Notes: a model not told the origin generated them from the letters alone. A DNA stretch of 64,000 bases from UBA1660 sp964462035 (GCA_964462035.1 CAYXAP010000001.1:1-64000), one strand, 5' to 3'. Counted from the stretch's first letter, positions 16,604 through 26,005 are shown. Program-made: numbers and translations.

Positions 16604-19552
16604 ATGCCAGCCCACAACCCCGAACACGCACCTCACTGGGTCATCGTCGGGAATGGAATGGTCGGACATCGCCTCTGCGAGGAGCTGGTGTCGGCAGGCC
16701 TGGTCGGAGGATCCGGGGCTCGGCTGACGGTGTTCGGCGACGAGCCCCGACCCGCCTACGATCGGGTGCGACTCACCCAGTACCTGGAGAGCGGCGACGC
16801 GAGCTCGTTGGCTCTCGCGGATGCCGACTGGTACGCGCAGCGCGGCATCGACCTCCACCTCGGCGACCGCGTCACCACCATCGACCGGGCGGGGTCCCGA
16901 GTGGTCTCGGTAGCGGGACGGCGGCAAGCCTTCGACCGGCTCTTCCTCTGCACCGGCTCCGCCCCGTGGGTGCCCCCGATCGACGGAGTCGACCTGCCGG
17001 GCGTCTTCGTCTACCGAACCATCGAAGACCTTGCGGCCATCGCCCGGCGGTCCACGACGTCGACTCGCTGTGCCGTCATTGGCGGCGGGCTGCTGGGCCT
17101 CGAGGCGGCTCGGGCGGTCCAGGAGTGCGGCCTGGAGACGCACGTGGTGGAGCTCGCCGAGCACCTGATGCCACGGCAGCTCGATGGAACCGGCGGGGGA
17201 TTCCTCGGCCGAGAGGTCGCGGCCATGGGCATCGAGGTCCACACTGGTCGCCGCTCGACGGCCATCGTCGGTGGGGAGGCCGTGGCGGCCCTGGCCTTCG
17301 ACGACGGCACGGAGCTCGCGGTGGACATGGTGGTCATCTCGGCCGGGATCCGACCCCGCGATGGTCTCGCGCGCGAGGCTGGGCTCGCCGTCGCCGAGCG
17401 CGGCGGGATCGTGGTCGACGACCAGCTGACGACGGACGATCCCCGCATCCACGCGCTCGGAGAGTGCGCCTCCCACCGAGGCGTCGTGCACGGCTTGGTC
17501 GCGCCGGGCTACGAGATGGCCCGTGTCTTGGCCGAGCGACTGGCCGGCGATGAGGACGCGTGCTTCGAGGGCGCCGATGGTTCGGCGAAGCTCAAGCTGC
17601 TGGGCGTCGACGTGGCCAGCGTCGGTGACCCCATGGCAGCAGCCACCGGCGCGCCGACCATCGCCTTCAGCGACTTCCGGAGCGGGGTCTACAAGAAGCT
17701 CGTTCTGAGCGAGTGTGGAACGAAGCTCGAGGGCGCGATCCTGGTCGGTGACGCGAGCGACTACGGCACCCTCCTCGGCTACGTGCGTACGGGGGCCGCG
17801 TTGCCGGAAGCCCCCGAGACGCTGATCGTCGGGGAGCGAGCGACCGCCGGCGCAGGGTCGGACGACGCGCTGATCTGCTCCTGCAACAACGTGACGCGGG
17901 GCAGGCTCTGTCAGCGGATTCGCGAGGCAGGCCTTTCGACGGTGAGCGAGGTCCGGAGCGCGACTCGAGCCGGGAGCGGCTGCGGCGGCTGCCTCCCCCA
18001 GGTGTCCGACCTCCTCGCTGCCGAGCTCGCGGCTTCGGGAAAGGCCTGCAAGCCGAGGCTCTGTGAGCACTTCGACCTCACCCGCCGCGAGCTCTTCGAC
18101 CTCGTTCGCGTGCACGGTATCCGCTCCTTCGACGAGCTCCTGAAGCGTTTCGGGGCGCAGTCGGGTACCCGCGGCTGCGAGGTGTGCAAACCGACCGCGG
18201 CCAGCATCTTCGCCAGCCTCGACGCCGCGATGATCCTCGAGGATCACGCCACGCTCCAAGACACCAACGACCGCTTCCTGGCCAACATCCAACGGCGGGG
18301 TCTCTATTCGGTCGTCCCCCGAGTGCCGGGCGGTGAGATCACCCCGCTGGCGCTCGTTCGCCTGGGTCAGATCGCCGACAAGTATGGCCTCTACACGAAG
18401 ATCACCGGCGGTCAGCGGATCGACATGTTCGGGGCCCACCTCGCTCAGCTCCCAGACATCTGGGAGGAACTGGTCGAGGCCGGCTTCGAGAGTGGCCATG
18501 CCTACGCCAAGGGGATGCGGACCATCAAGAGCTGCGTCGGCTCCACCTGGTGTCGCTACGGCGTGCAGGACTCGGTGGGGATGGCCATCCGTTTGGAGCG
18601 CCGCTACCGAGGACTCCGCGCACCGCACAAGTTGAAGAGCGCGGTCAGCGGCTGCGTGCGGGAGTGCGCCGAGGCTCAGTCGAAGGACTTCGGCATCATC
18701 GCGACCGACCGCGGCTACAACCTCTACGTCGGCGGTAACGGCGGGGCCCGGCCCCGGCACGCAGATCTCCTCGCGAGTGACCTCGACGACGAGACGCTGG
18801 TTCGGCTCATCGACCGATTCCTGATGTACTACATCCGGACGGCCGACAAGCTCACGCGAACCTCGACCTGGCTGGAGAAGATGGACGGGGGAATCGAGCA
18901 CGTCCGTGCCGTGGTGGTCGACGACAGCCTCGGCCTCGGCGAGGAGCTCGAGCGCCAGATGCAGCGGCTCGTGGACGGTTACCAGTGCGAGTGGGCGGCC
19001 GTGGTCAACGACCCCGAGAAGCGCGCAGCCTTCCGCCATTTCGCCAACAGCGACGACCCCGACGACACGGTCTTCCTCATCGGTCAGCGCGGCCAACACC
19101 GGCCGGCCGATTGGCCGGTGGCTCCCGCACCGGACACGGTGCGCAGGCTACCGATCCTCCAGACCGAATGGCTGGAGGTCGGGCCCGTGGCTCGGATTCC
19201 CGTCGATGGCGGCCTGGCCGTCAAACATGGGCGAGTGCAGCTCGCGGTGTTCCGCTATGGGCCGGACCGGCTCTTCGCGACCCAGAACATGTGCCCTCAC
19301 AAGCAGGACATGGTCCTTGCGCGAGGGATCCTGGGCGACCGGGACGGCGAACCGAAGGTTGCCTGTCCGATGCACAAGAAGACCTTCTCGCTGCTCACCG
19401 GTGAGAGCCTCACCGGCGAGAGCTACGGTCTGCGCACCTTCCCGGTGAAGGTCGAAGCGGGGACGGTGTTCGTCGAGGTCCCACCGGCGGACGAGCTCGC
19501 TCAGGAGCTCTGCGCGGGACACCTCCATTGCCACGCTGACGCGGCGGAGTGA
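16604..19552 (+). CDS. nirBD: NirB-NirD fusion, assimilatory nitrite reductase
   Basis: A 982-residue fusion that reduces nitrite to ammonium with NAD(P)H. Domains in order: FAD/NADH oxidoreductase (IVGNGMVG near residue 14; IGGGLLGLE near 160); BFD-type [2Fe-2S] site (Cys425, 427, 460, 463); sulfite/nitrite reductase domain with the siroheme-[4Fe-4S] ligands Cys644/650 and Cys684/688 (CVGSTWC and CVREC); then a C-terminal NirD-type Rieske-like domain with Cys897-His899 and Cys921-His924 (CPH and CPMH). The pieces are usually two genes, so a single chain is a variant. GGAGGT lies before the ATG. The next gene overlaps by 4 nt (GTGA). Cytoplasmic. Confidence 0.93.
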   Translation: MPAHNPEHAPHWVIVGNGMVGHRLCEELVSAGLVGGSGARLTVFGDEPRPAYDRVRLTQYLESGDASSLALADADWYAQRGIDLHLGDRVTTIDRAGSRVVSVAGRRQAFDRLFLCTGSAPWVPPIDGVDLPGVFVYRTIEDLAAIARRSTTSTRCAVIGGGLLGLEAARAVQECGLETHVVELAEHLMPRQLDGTGGGFLGREVAAMGIEVHTGRRSTAIVGGEAVAALAFDDGTELAVDMVVISAGIRPRDGLAREAGLAVAERGGIVVDDQLTTDDPRIHALGECASHRGVVHGLVAPGYEMARVLAERLAGDEDACFEGADGSAKLKLLGVDVASVGDPMAAATGAPTIAFSDFRSGVYKKLVLSECGTKLEGAILVGDASDYGTLLGYVRTGAALPEAPETLIVGERATAGAGSDDALICSCNNVTRGRLCQRIREAGLSTVSEVRSATRAGSGCGGCLPQVSDLLAAELAASGKACKPRLCEHFDLTRRELFDLVRVHGIRSFDELLKRFGAQSGTRGCEVCKPTAASIFASLDAAMILEDHATLQDTNDRFLANIQRRGLYSVVPRVPGGEITPLALVRLGQIADKYGLYTKITGGQRIDMFGAHLAQLPDIWEELVEAGFESGHAYAKGMRTIKSCVGSTWCRYGVQDSVGMAIRLERRYRGLRAPHKLKSAVSGCVRECAEAQSKDFGIIATDRGYNLYVGGNGGARPRHADLLASDLDDETLVRLIDRFLMYYIRTADKLTRTSTWLEKMDGGIEHVRAVVVDDSLGLGEELERQMQRLVDGYQCEWAAVVNDPEKRAAFRHFANSDDPDDTVFLIGQRGQHRPADWPVAPAPDTVRRLPILQTEWLEVGPVARIPVDGGLAVKHGRVQLAVFRYGPDRLFATQNMCPHKQDMVLARGILGDRDGEPKVACPMHKKTFSLLTGESLTGESYGLRTFPVKVEAGTVFVEVPPADELAQELCAGHLHCHADAAE

Positions 19553-21240
19553 CCGTGGCCTCCCGCACCATTCGTCTTCCGATCGTCGGCCAAGCGAGCG
19601 AACCCGCGGACGTCGATACCTCGTTGCTCGCTCGCCTGCTCCACGAGCAGTCCGAGCTGAGCGCGGTCGAGCGCTTCAGTCAGCGCCACGGCGACGCCGA
19701 GGCGCCGCTGCTCGAGCCTCGCTACCGAGCCCTCATGCCGGCGACTCCACCGGGGCCGGGGCAACAGTACGCCTTCGAGGTCGACCTCGACCGCTGTTCG
19801 GGGTGCAAGGCCTGCGTCAGCGCCTGCCACCAGATGAACGGTCTCGACGACGGCGAGACGTGGCGCTCCGTCGGTACGCTCCACGGCGGCACCGAGAGCG
19901 CGCCGGTGCACAAGACGGTCACGACCGCGTGCCACCATTGCCTCGAACCGGCCTGCATGAAGGGCTGCCCGGTGAAGGCGTACGAGAAGGACCCCGACAC
20001 CGGCATCGTTCGGCACCTCGACGACCAATGCATCGGTTGCCAGTACTGCCTCTTCACCTGCCCATACGAAGTACCTCAGCTGAACGAGGCCAAGGGGATC
20101 GTTCGCAAGTGCGACATGTGCAGCGATCGGCTGGCCGAGGGCGAGGCCCCGGCGTGCGTTCAGGCGTGCCCCACCGACGCGATCGCCATTCGCCTGGTCG
20201 ACACGGAGGCGGTCGCCCGCGAGGCGGAGACGGAGGTCTTCCTCCCGGCGGCGCCGAGTCCCGCCATCACGCTTCCGACGACTCGCTACGTCAGCAGTGA
20301 TCCGCTCCCGCCTGGCACGCGCCCGGCGGATTTCCACGCCGCGCGCCCGGCGCACCGTCATCTCCCGCTCGTGGTCATGCTGGTGCTCACGCAGCTTTCG
20401 GTCGGGGCATTCGCGATGGAGCAGCTCCTCCCGGCGCTCCTGGACTCCGCGACGCTCGCGGTCGTTCGCCCCTGGCATGGCGCGGTCGCGCTCGCGATCG
20501 GCTTGTTCGCACTCGGCGCCAGCGTGGCCCACCTCGGGCGGCCGCGTTTCGCCTTCCGCGCCGTGCTGGGGCTGCGCACCTCCTGGCTCAGCCGGGAGAT
20601 CGTGGCGTTTGGGCTCTTCGCGGGGCTGGCGGCCGCGCACGCGCTGGGTCAGTTGGCGGGGCTGACCTTGCCGTCCTGGTCGGGGGCGTTGGTCGTCGGT
20701 GCGGGAGTCGTCGGCGTGGTCTGCTCGGTGAAGCTCTACGAGGTCACTGGCCGACGATGGTGGAGCGCCTCTCGCACCGCTTTCCGCTTCGGCGCGACGA
20801 GTGTGGTCCTCGGCGCGGCGAGCTCGATCGCGGTCAGCGTGGTCCTGCTCGCCGGTGCGGGGAGCGGCGCACTGGAGTCCGCGTGGCCGATGGTTCGCCG
20901 AGGGGCCTTGGCGCTGGCCGGCGCCAGCGCTCTGCAGCTGGTCGGTGAAGCCGCGGTGCTCGCCCGTCTCCGCAACGGCCGGGCCGGGGAGCTGGAACGC
21001 TCCGCGCGGCTGCTGGTCGGGCCGCTCCGTTCCGTGACCTTCTGCCGCTTCCTCGCAGGCTTCGTCGGTGGCGTGGTGCTTCCGCTGGTCTTGCTCCAAG
21101 GCGGCGATCCGAGTCGGCCCGGAATCGCCGCGGGCGGGGCGCTCGCTGCGCTGCTCTTCTGCCTACTCGGAGCGCTCCTCGAACGAGTGACGTTCTTCGC
21201 TGCCGCGAGCGCACCACGCATGCCGGGGTCGCTGGCGTGA
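19549..21240 (+). CDS. fused DmsB-DmsC-like iron-sulfur/membrane-anchor subunit
   Basis: A 563-residue electron-transfer subunit. After an about 75-residue lead (helical, unassigned) comes a four-cluster ferredoxin module like DmsB: CSGCKACVSACH (Cys83-93), CHHCLEPACMKGC, CIGCQYCLFTC and CDMC...CVQAC. From about residue 270 there are eight hydrophobic helices in the DmsC/YnfH anchor style. DmsB and DmsC are normally separate chains. The GTG start overlaps nirBD, and the next gene (molybdenum subunit) overlaps this one by 4 nt. It should therefore pass quinol electrons to that enzyme. No signal peptide, so the iron-sulfur part faces the cytoplasm, unlike periplasmic DmsABC. Confidence 0.85.
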   Translation: MTVASRTIRLPIVGQASEPADVDTSLLARLLHEQSELSAVERFSQRHGDAEAPLLEPRYRALMPATPPGPGQQYAFEVDLDRCSGCKACVSACHQMNGLDDGETWRSVGTLHGGTESAPVHKTVTTACHHCLEPACMKGCPVKAYEKDPDTGIVRHLDDQCIGCQYCLFTCPYEVPQLNEAKGIVRKCDMCSDRLAEGEAPACVQACPTDAIAIRLVDTEAVAREAETEVFLPAAPSPAITLPTTRYVSSDPLPPGTRPADFHAARPAHRHLPLVVMLVLTQLSVGAFAMEQLLPALLDSATLAVVRPWHGAVALAIGLFALGASVAHLGRPRFAFRAVLGLRTSWLSREIVAFGLFAGLAAAHALGQLAGLTLPSWSGALVVGAGVVGVVCSVKLYEVTGRRWWSASRTAFRFGATSVVLGAASSIAVSVVLLAGAGSGALESAWPMVRRGALALAGASALQLVGEAAVLARLRNGRAGELERSARLLVGPLRSVTFCRFLAGFVGGVVLPLVLLQGGDPSRPGIAAGGALAALLFCLLGALLERVTFFAAASAPRMPGSLA

Positions 21241-23450
21241 GCGAGGAGTCGGCGCCGAATCGCCTCCGGCGGCTCCTCCTCGATCGCCGAGGTCCACTCA
21301 CCGAGGAGCTCGTGCGCGAGCCGGGCCGCTTCGGCTTGGGTCAGGTGCCGCGGCAGCGCGTGCCGGACGCAACGACGACCTTGACCTGTGGGTTCTGCTC
21401 CACCGGCTGCGGGCTCGACGTGCACATGAGGGATGGTCGTGCGGTCGGGCTCTCGCCAGCGGCGGACTACCCGGTCAACCGTGGCGTGGCGTGCCCCAAA
21501 GGGTGGGAGGCTCTGACGCCGCTCGCTGCTTCCGACCGGGCTACTACTCCGCTCGTGCGACGCGATGGGCGCCTCGTGCCGACCGATTGGTCTACCGCGC
21601 TGGACGCGATGGTCGCGAGCTTCCGAAAGGTCGCCCAGGACCACGGACCGGAGGCGAACGCTTTCCTCGGAACCGGCCAGCTGGTCACCGAGGAGCTGGC
21701 GTTCCTCGGCACCCTCGCGAAGGTCGGCATGGGGATGCGCCACGGCGACGGAAACACACGCCAGTGCATGGCGACGGCGGTGGTCGCGTACAAACAGGCG
21801 TTCGGCTTCGACGCGCCTCCATATACCTACGCGGACTTCGAGCACTCGGACGTGCTCGTCTTCGTGGGTGCGAACCCGGCTATCGCCCATCCGATCCTCT
21901 GGTCGCGGGTGATGGCCAACCCGAACGATCCCACGATCGTCGTGCTCGATCCGCGGCGCACGGAGACTGCGGAGGCCGCGACGGAGCACGTCCCGCTGCG
22001 CCCGAAGAGCGACCTCGAGCTGCTCTACGCCGTCGCTCACGTCCTGGTGCGCGAGGGGTGGATCGACCGAGCGTTCATCGATGCGCACACCCGAGCCTTC
22101 GAAGGCTTCGCAGCGCACCTCCAGGCCTTCACGCCGGAGCGCGCGGCGGAGGCCTCCGGGGTGCCGGCCGAGCGCATCGAGGCGCTCGCCCGGACCATTC
22201 ACGGAGGTGAGCGCGTGTCGTTCTGGTGGACGATGGGTGTCAACCAGAGTCACCAGGGCGTGCGCACGGCTCAGGCGATCATCGACCTCGCGCTCATGAC
22301 TGGAAACATCGGTCGCCCGGGGACCGGGCCCGGCTCCATCACCGGTCAGTGCAACGCCATGGGCTCACGCTTGTTCAGCTTCACCAGCTCGCTGCTCGGC
22401 GGTCGTCGCTACGACGAGCCGGCCCACCGTGCGCGAGTGGCCGAGGTGCTCGGTGTCGCCGACGACCGGATCCCATCGGACGCTGGCCGGGCCTACGATC
22501 AGATCCTCGAGGGGATCCTGGAGGGGACGATTCGCGGCCTGTGGATCGTCGCGACCAACACCGCGCACTCGTGGATCAATCAGTCCGACGTGCGCTCGAT
22601 CCTCGAGCGCCTCGACGTCCTGGTGGTGCAGGACATGTATGCGACCACCGAGACGGCGCAGTTGGCTGACATCTTCCTGCCCGCCGCGTGCTGGGGTGAG
22701 AAGGAAGGGACCTTCATCAACTCGGAGCGCCGAATCGGCCTGGTGAAGCAGGTGGCTCGCGCTCCAGGGCAAGCGCTGAGCGACTTCCGAATCTTCCGAC
22801 TGGTGGCCGACGCCTGGGGCTGTGGCGAGCTCTTCGACGAGTGGACGTCGCCCGAAGCCGTCTTTCGAGTCCTGCGGGAGCTGTCGGCGGACACCCCCTG
22901 CGACATCACGGGCATCGAGGGCTACCAGGACCTCGACGAGCGACGGGGCGTGCAGTGGCCGTGTCCCAGCGGGAGCGCGGTGGGAGTCGGAGACGAGCGG
23001 AGACTGTTCGAGGATGGGCGTTTTCACAGCGAAGACGGCCGCGCCCGTTTCCTGTGGGAGGAGCCGAAACCCCTGCCGGAGCCTCCCTGCGATCGCTTTC
23101 CGCTGACGCTGATGACCGGTCGCGGGAGCTCGGCGCAGTGGCACACGCAGACGCGCACCGCCAAGAGCTCGGTCCTCCGCCGGCTCTCGCCCAACGCTCC
23201 CTATGTCGAGCTCAGCCCGGTCGATGCGCGGGCGCTCTCCGTTGCCCCGGACGAGAGCGTGCTGGTGCGATCTCGCCGCGGCGTGATGCGTGCTCGAGCC
23301 TTCGTCTCGCCGATCGTCCAACCAGGGCAGGTGTTCGTGCCCATGCATTTCGCCGAGGCCAACCGACTCACCTTCCCGGCGTTCGACCCCCATTCCCGCC
23401 AGCCCGCCTACAAGGCGTGCGCCGTCCGAGTGGAGAAGGCTCCCAAGTAA
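21237..23450 (+). CDS. molybdopterin nitrate reductase catalytic subunit (NarB/NasA-like)
   Basis: A 737-residue molybdopterin-guanine-dinucleotide oxidoreductase. N-terminal [4Fe-4S] ligands are Cys51, 54, 58 and 86 (CGFCSTGC ... CPKG). The predicted Mo ligand is Cys177 in NTRQCMATA, the Cys type seen in assimilatory NarB/NasA. The molybdopterin-binding C-terminal domain ends near FDPHSRQPAYK. No twin-arginine signal is visible, so the enzyme is cytoplasmic. Together with NarK and NirBD this supports nitrate-to-nitrite reduction. It lacks the C-terminal BFD domain and the separate flavoprotein or ferredoxin partner of common assimilatory enzymes; the fused DmsBC-like protein next door is the likely electron donor. 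Confidence 0.87.
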   Translation: MSEESAPNRLRRLLLDRRGPLTEELVREPGRFGLGQVPRQRVPDATTTLTCGFCSTGCGLDVHMRDGRAVGLSPAADYPVNRGVACPKGWEALTPLAASDRATTPLVRRDGRLVPTDWSTALDAMVASFRKVAQDHGPEANAFLGTGQLVTEELAFLGTLAKVGMGMRHGDGNTRQCMATAVVAYKQAFGFDAPPYTYADFEHSDVLVFVGANPAIAHPILWSRVMANPNDPTIVVLDPRRTETAEAATEHVPLRPKSDLELLYAVAHVLVREGWIDRAFIDAHTRAFEGFAAHLQAFTPERAAEASGVPAERIEALARTIHGGERVSFWWTMGVNQSHQGVRTAQAIIDLALMTGNIGRPGTGPGSITGQCNAMGSRLFSFTSSLLGGRRYDEPAHRARVAEVLGVADDRIPSDAGRAYDQILEGILEGTIRGLWIVATNTAHSWINQSDVRSILERLDVLVVQDMYATTETAQLADIFLPAACWGEKEGTFINSERRIGLVKQVARAPGQALSDFRIFRLVADAWGCGELFDEWTSPEAVFRVLRELSADTPCDITGIEGYQDLDERRGVQWPCPSGSAVGVGDERRLFEDGRFHSEDGRARFLWEEPKPLPEPPCDRFPLTLMTGRGSSAQWHTQTRTAKSSVLRRLSPNAPYVELSPVDARALSVAPDESVLVRSRRGVMRARAFVSPIVQPGQVFVPMHFAEANRLTFPAFDPHSRQPAYKACAVRVEKAPK

Positions 23451-23459
23451 CGAAGTTTG

Positions 23460-23484
23460 TACCTGCCGGAAACGCGCCAGAAAA
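23460..23484 (+). promoter_or_regulatory. TACCTGCCGGAAAC motif before narK-type gene
   Basis: TACCTGCCGGAAAC (23460-23473) recurs with one change as TACCTGCGGGAAAC at 24884-24897, before the second nitrite reductase. Eleven bases downstream of GGAAAC comes a weaker copy, AGAAAA (23479-23484). A TACAAAT candidate -10 lies at 23501-23507. Confidence 0.45.
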
Positions 23485-23519
23485 GTCGCCCCGCTAAGAC
23501 TACAAATATGGAGGCACCC

Positions 23520-24851
23520 ATGACTTCGACTGACGGCAAGGCCACACGCATCGCTTGGTTCGACCTCTCGACCGTGCAGATGCGCACCTTCCACCTCACC
23601 TGGTTCGCGTTCTTCATCTGCTTCTTCGGCTGGTTCTCCCATGCCCCGCTGATGCCCGCGACCATCGGCCCGGACCTGGGTCTGTCGCGAGAGCAGATAC
23701 TCACCGCGTTCATCGCATCCGTCGGAGTGACGGTGCTCGCTCGGCTGGGCATCGGCTACCTCTGCGACCGCATCGGACCTCGGCGAGCGTACGTCGGACT
23801 GCTTCTCTTCGGCGCGCTCGCGGTGGGCGCGTCAGGCTTCGCGTACGACTGGCCGACCTACCTCGCCTCCCGCCTCTGCATCGGAGTGATCGGCGGGGCG
23901 TTCGTGATCACCCAGTACCACACGTCGAAGATGTTCGCGGCGAACGTGGTGGGCATGGCGAACGCCACGACCGCCGGTTGGGGCAACCTCGGGGGCGGTG
24001 TGACGCAAGCGGTGATGCCACTCATCGCCTCTGCGGTCGCGGCGCTCGGCTTCGCGAGCAGCGAGCTCTCTCGATGGCGCCCGGCGATGATGGTGCCGGC
24101 GGCCGTGATGCTCTTCGTGGCCTTCCTCTATTGGCGGTACACCCAAGACTGTCCGGAAGGGAACTACGAGGACCTGCCGGATTCCCGACCAAGTGCGCAA
24201 GCCGGGTCCGACGGTCTCTTCTTCTCCGCGGTGCGGGACTATCGGGTCTGGGTCCTCTTCCTCGTCTACGCGGGGTGCTTCGGCATGGAGCTCTTCGTGA
24301 ACGGTCGAGCGGCGGCGTACTATCAGGAGCGCTTCTCGCTCGCGGAGACCAGCGCCGGATTCATCGCCGCGCTCTTCGGGATGATGAACATCTTCGCCCG
24401 TAGCCTCGGGGGCTGGCTCGGCGACCGCTTTGCGCGGAAGAGCGGGCTGACCGGTCGGGTCCGGTGGCTGGTGGTGGTGATGATGCTGGAGGGCGTCACG
24501 CTCATCCTCTTCTCGCGAATGGGACTGCTTCCCTTTGCGGTCGCGACGATGATCCTCTTCAGCCTCTGCGTGCAGATGGCCGAGGGAGCGACCTACTCCG
24601 TCGTGCCCTTCGTCAACCCGAAGGCCCTCGGAGTGGTTGCCGGGATCGTCGGCGCCGGCGGCAACGTGGGGGCGGTCTGCTACGCGCAGTTCCTGATGCG
24701 AGGCGGGCTGCCCCTGGAGGACGCCTTCTTCTACCTGGGCTTCGTCGTTCTGCTCGTGGGTCTCGGAGGGCTACTGGTGCGCTTCAGCGACGAGACCGAA
24801 GCGAACGCGCAGGCCGAGCTCGAGACCATCGCAGCGGCGAGCGCGTCGTGA
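23520..24851 (+). CDS. NarK-type nitrate/nitrite MFS transporter
   Basis: A 443-residue major facilitator with twelve hydrophobic segments. The first (TWFAFFICFFGWFSHAPLMP) is typical of NarK/NasA nitrate-nitrite porters. A glycine-rich nitrate-signature-like stretch (NATTAGWGNLGGGVTQ, about residue 145) and a second (GIVGAGGNVGAVCYAQ, about residue 385) match the paired NarK signatures. It probably brings nitrate in or exports nitrite across the inner membrane. ATG 23520 is chosen over in-frame upstream codons because GGAGG (23510-23514) sits 5 nt before it. It follows the nitrate reductase gene after 69 nt that hold the cluster's repeated motif. Confidence 0.9.
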   Translation: MTSTDGKATRIAWFDLSTVQMRTFHLTWFAFFICFFGWFSHAPLMPATIGPDLGLSREQILTAFIASVGVTVLARLGIGYLCDRIGPRRAYVGLLLFGALAVGASGFAYDWPTYLASRLCIGVIGGAFVITQYHTSKMFAANVVGMANATTAGWGNLGGGVTQAVMPLIASAVAALGFASSELSRWRPAMMVPAAVMLFVAFLYWRYTQDCPEGNYEDLPDSRPSAQAGSDGLFFSAVRDYRVWVLFLVYAGCFGMELFVNGRAAAYYQERFSLAETSAGFIAALFGMMNIFARSLGGWLGDRFARKSGLTGRVRWLVVVMMLEGVTLILFSRMGLLPFAVATMILFSLCVQMAEGATYSVVPFVNPKALGVVAGIVGAGGNVGAVCYAQFLMRGGLPLEDAFFYLGFVVLLVGLGGLLVRFSDETEANAQAELETIAAASAS

Positions 24852-24883
24852 TGCTCGCCGTCAGGGGCCCGATACGCGCTTCT

Positions 24884-24908
24884 TACCTGCGGGAAACCGC
24901 GGGGAAAC
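24884..24908 (+). promoter_or_regulatory. TACCTGCGGGAAAC motif with 11-bp direct repeat
   Basis: TACCTGCGGGAAAC at 24884-24897, near-identical to the copy at 23460. GGGAAAC is then repeated at 24902-24908, exactly 11 bp (one helical turn) after the first copy at 24891-24897. It lies 54 nt before the ATG at 24962. Candidate operator for a nitrate- or NO-responsive regulator. Confidence 0.5.
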
Positions 24909-24961
24909 TTGGGTGGCTCAAACCGGGGGTGGGGACCGACCGGGGTGCGACGAGGGACCTC

Positions 24962-26005
24962 ATGACAACTCAGTCCAGTACGAAACCGGAACCGGGAGAG
25001 CGGTCGCTATGCTCGTGTACACCGCTCGGCCATGACGAGGTGCGCGACGCGATTCGGCGGAGCACCTACCGCCAGGTCGAGGAGGTCCTCGAGGGCCTCG
25101 ACTTCGACAACCCGGACGGATGCGCGCGGTGTCGGCCGGCCATCGACTACTACCTGACCTGTGCCCACCCGGCCTCCGCCCCCGGTGATCCTCAGTCCCG
25201 CCCGGTCAACGAACGGGTCCACGCGAACATCCAGCAGGACGGCTCCTTTTCGGTGGTGCCCCGCCTCTTCGGCGGGGTGGTGACGCCGGAGCAACTCCGT
25301 GTGCTGGCGGACGTGGCAGAGCGACACGGAGTCGAGACCATCAAGGTCACAGGCGCCCAGCGCATCGACCTGCTCGGGGTTCCCGGTGAACGCCTGGTCT
25401 CGGTCTTCGAGGAGCTCAACGCGGGGGGAATGGTCTCTGGCCACGCGTACGCCCGCGCCGTCCGGAACGTGAAGGCCTGCGTGGGATCGCGCTGGTGCCG
25501 CTACGGTCACAACGACGCAGTCGCCATGGCGACCGAGCTCGAAGAGATGACTTGGGCCACCGCGACGCCTCACAAGTTCAAGTTGGCGGTGTCCGCCTGC
25601 TACCGGAACTGCGCCGAGGCGACGATCAAAGACTTCGGCATCGTGGCGATGGAGGAGGGCTTCCGCCTCTTCGTCGGGGGCTCCGGCGGCATTCGCGTTC
25701 GTGCGGGCCAGCTCCTCGCGCATGTTCACAGTGAGCGTGAGGTGCTCGAGCTCTGTGGAGGCTTCCTCCAGCTCTACCGCGAAGAAGCCCACTACGGTGA
25801 GCGCTCGTGGGGCTTCATCCGCCGTGTGGGGATGGACTACGTGCGAGAACGAGTGGTTCGCGACCCCGCCGGTCGCAGCGCCCTCTTCCGGCGACTGCTC
25901 GTCTCCGTGCGGCATCGGCAGCGCGACCCATGGGAGTCTCGCGTGGGCGAGGCCCCGACGGACTTCGTCCCCCTGCGCCGCCTCACTCGTCGAGAGGCGT
26001 CGTGA
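24962..26005 (+). CDS. FAD-less NirB-like nitrite reductase
   Basis: A 347-residue protein equal to the C-terminal part of NirB. It has a short BFD-like N-terminus with Cys17/Cys19 and a later CARC pair, then the nitrite/sulfite reductase domain with siroheme-[4Fe-4S] ligands Cys173/179 (CVGSRWC) and Cys213/217 (CYRNC). The FAD and NAD(P)H domains of NirB are absent, so electrons must come from another protein. A second, full-length NirBD lies in the same cluster. The frame is open to an ATG at 24851, but the promoter motif lies between; ATG 24962 has GAGGG 6-7 nt upstream. The next gene overlaps by 4 nt. Confidence 0.85.
   Translation: MTTQSSTKPEPGERSLCSCTPLGHDEVRDAIRRSTYRQVEEVLEGLDFDNPDGCARCRPAIDYYLTCAHPASAPGDPQSRPVNERVHANIQQDGSFSVVPRLFGGVVTPEQLRVLADVAERHGVETIKVTGAQRIDLLGVPGERLVSVFEELNAGGMVSGHAYARAVRNVKACVGSRWCRYGHNDAVAMATELEEMTWATATPHKFKLAVSACYRNCAEATIKDFGIVAMEEGFRLFVGGSGGIRVRAGQLLAHVHSEREVLELCGGFLQLYREEAHYGERSWGFIRRVGMDYVRERVVRDPAGRSALFRRLLVSVRHRQRDPWESRVGEAPTDFVPLRRLTRREAS

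Noticed and set aside
16409..19099. An 896-codon minus-strand open frame across the NirBD gene
   Set aside because: Antisense of a clearly identified fusion with all cofactor ligands in place.
24851..24961. Start of the FAD-less nitrite reductase at ATG 24851
   Set aside because: That start would put the repeated regulatory motif inside the coding sequence. The ATG at 24962 has a Shine-Dalgarno sequence and leads straight into the BFD-like Cys region.
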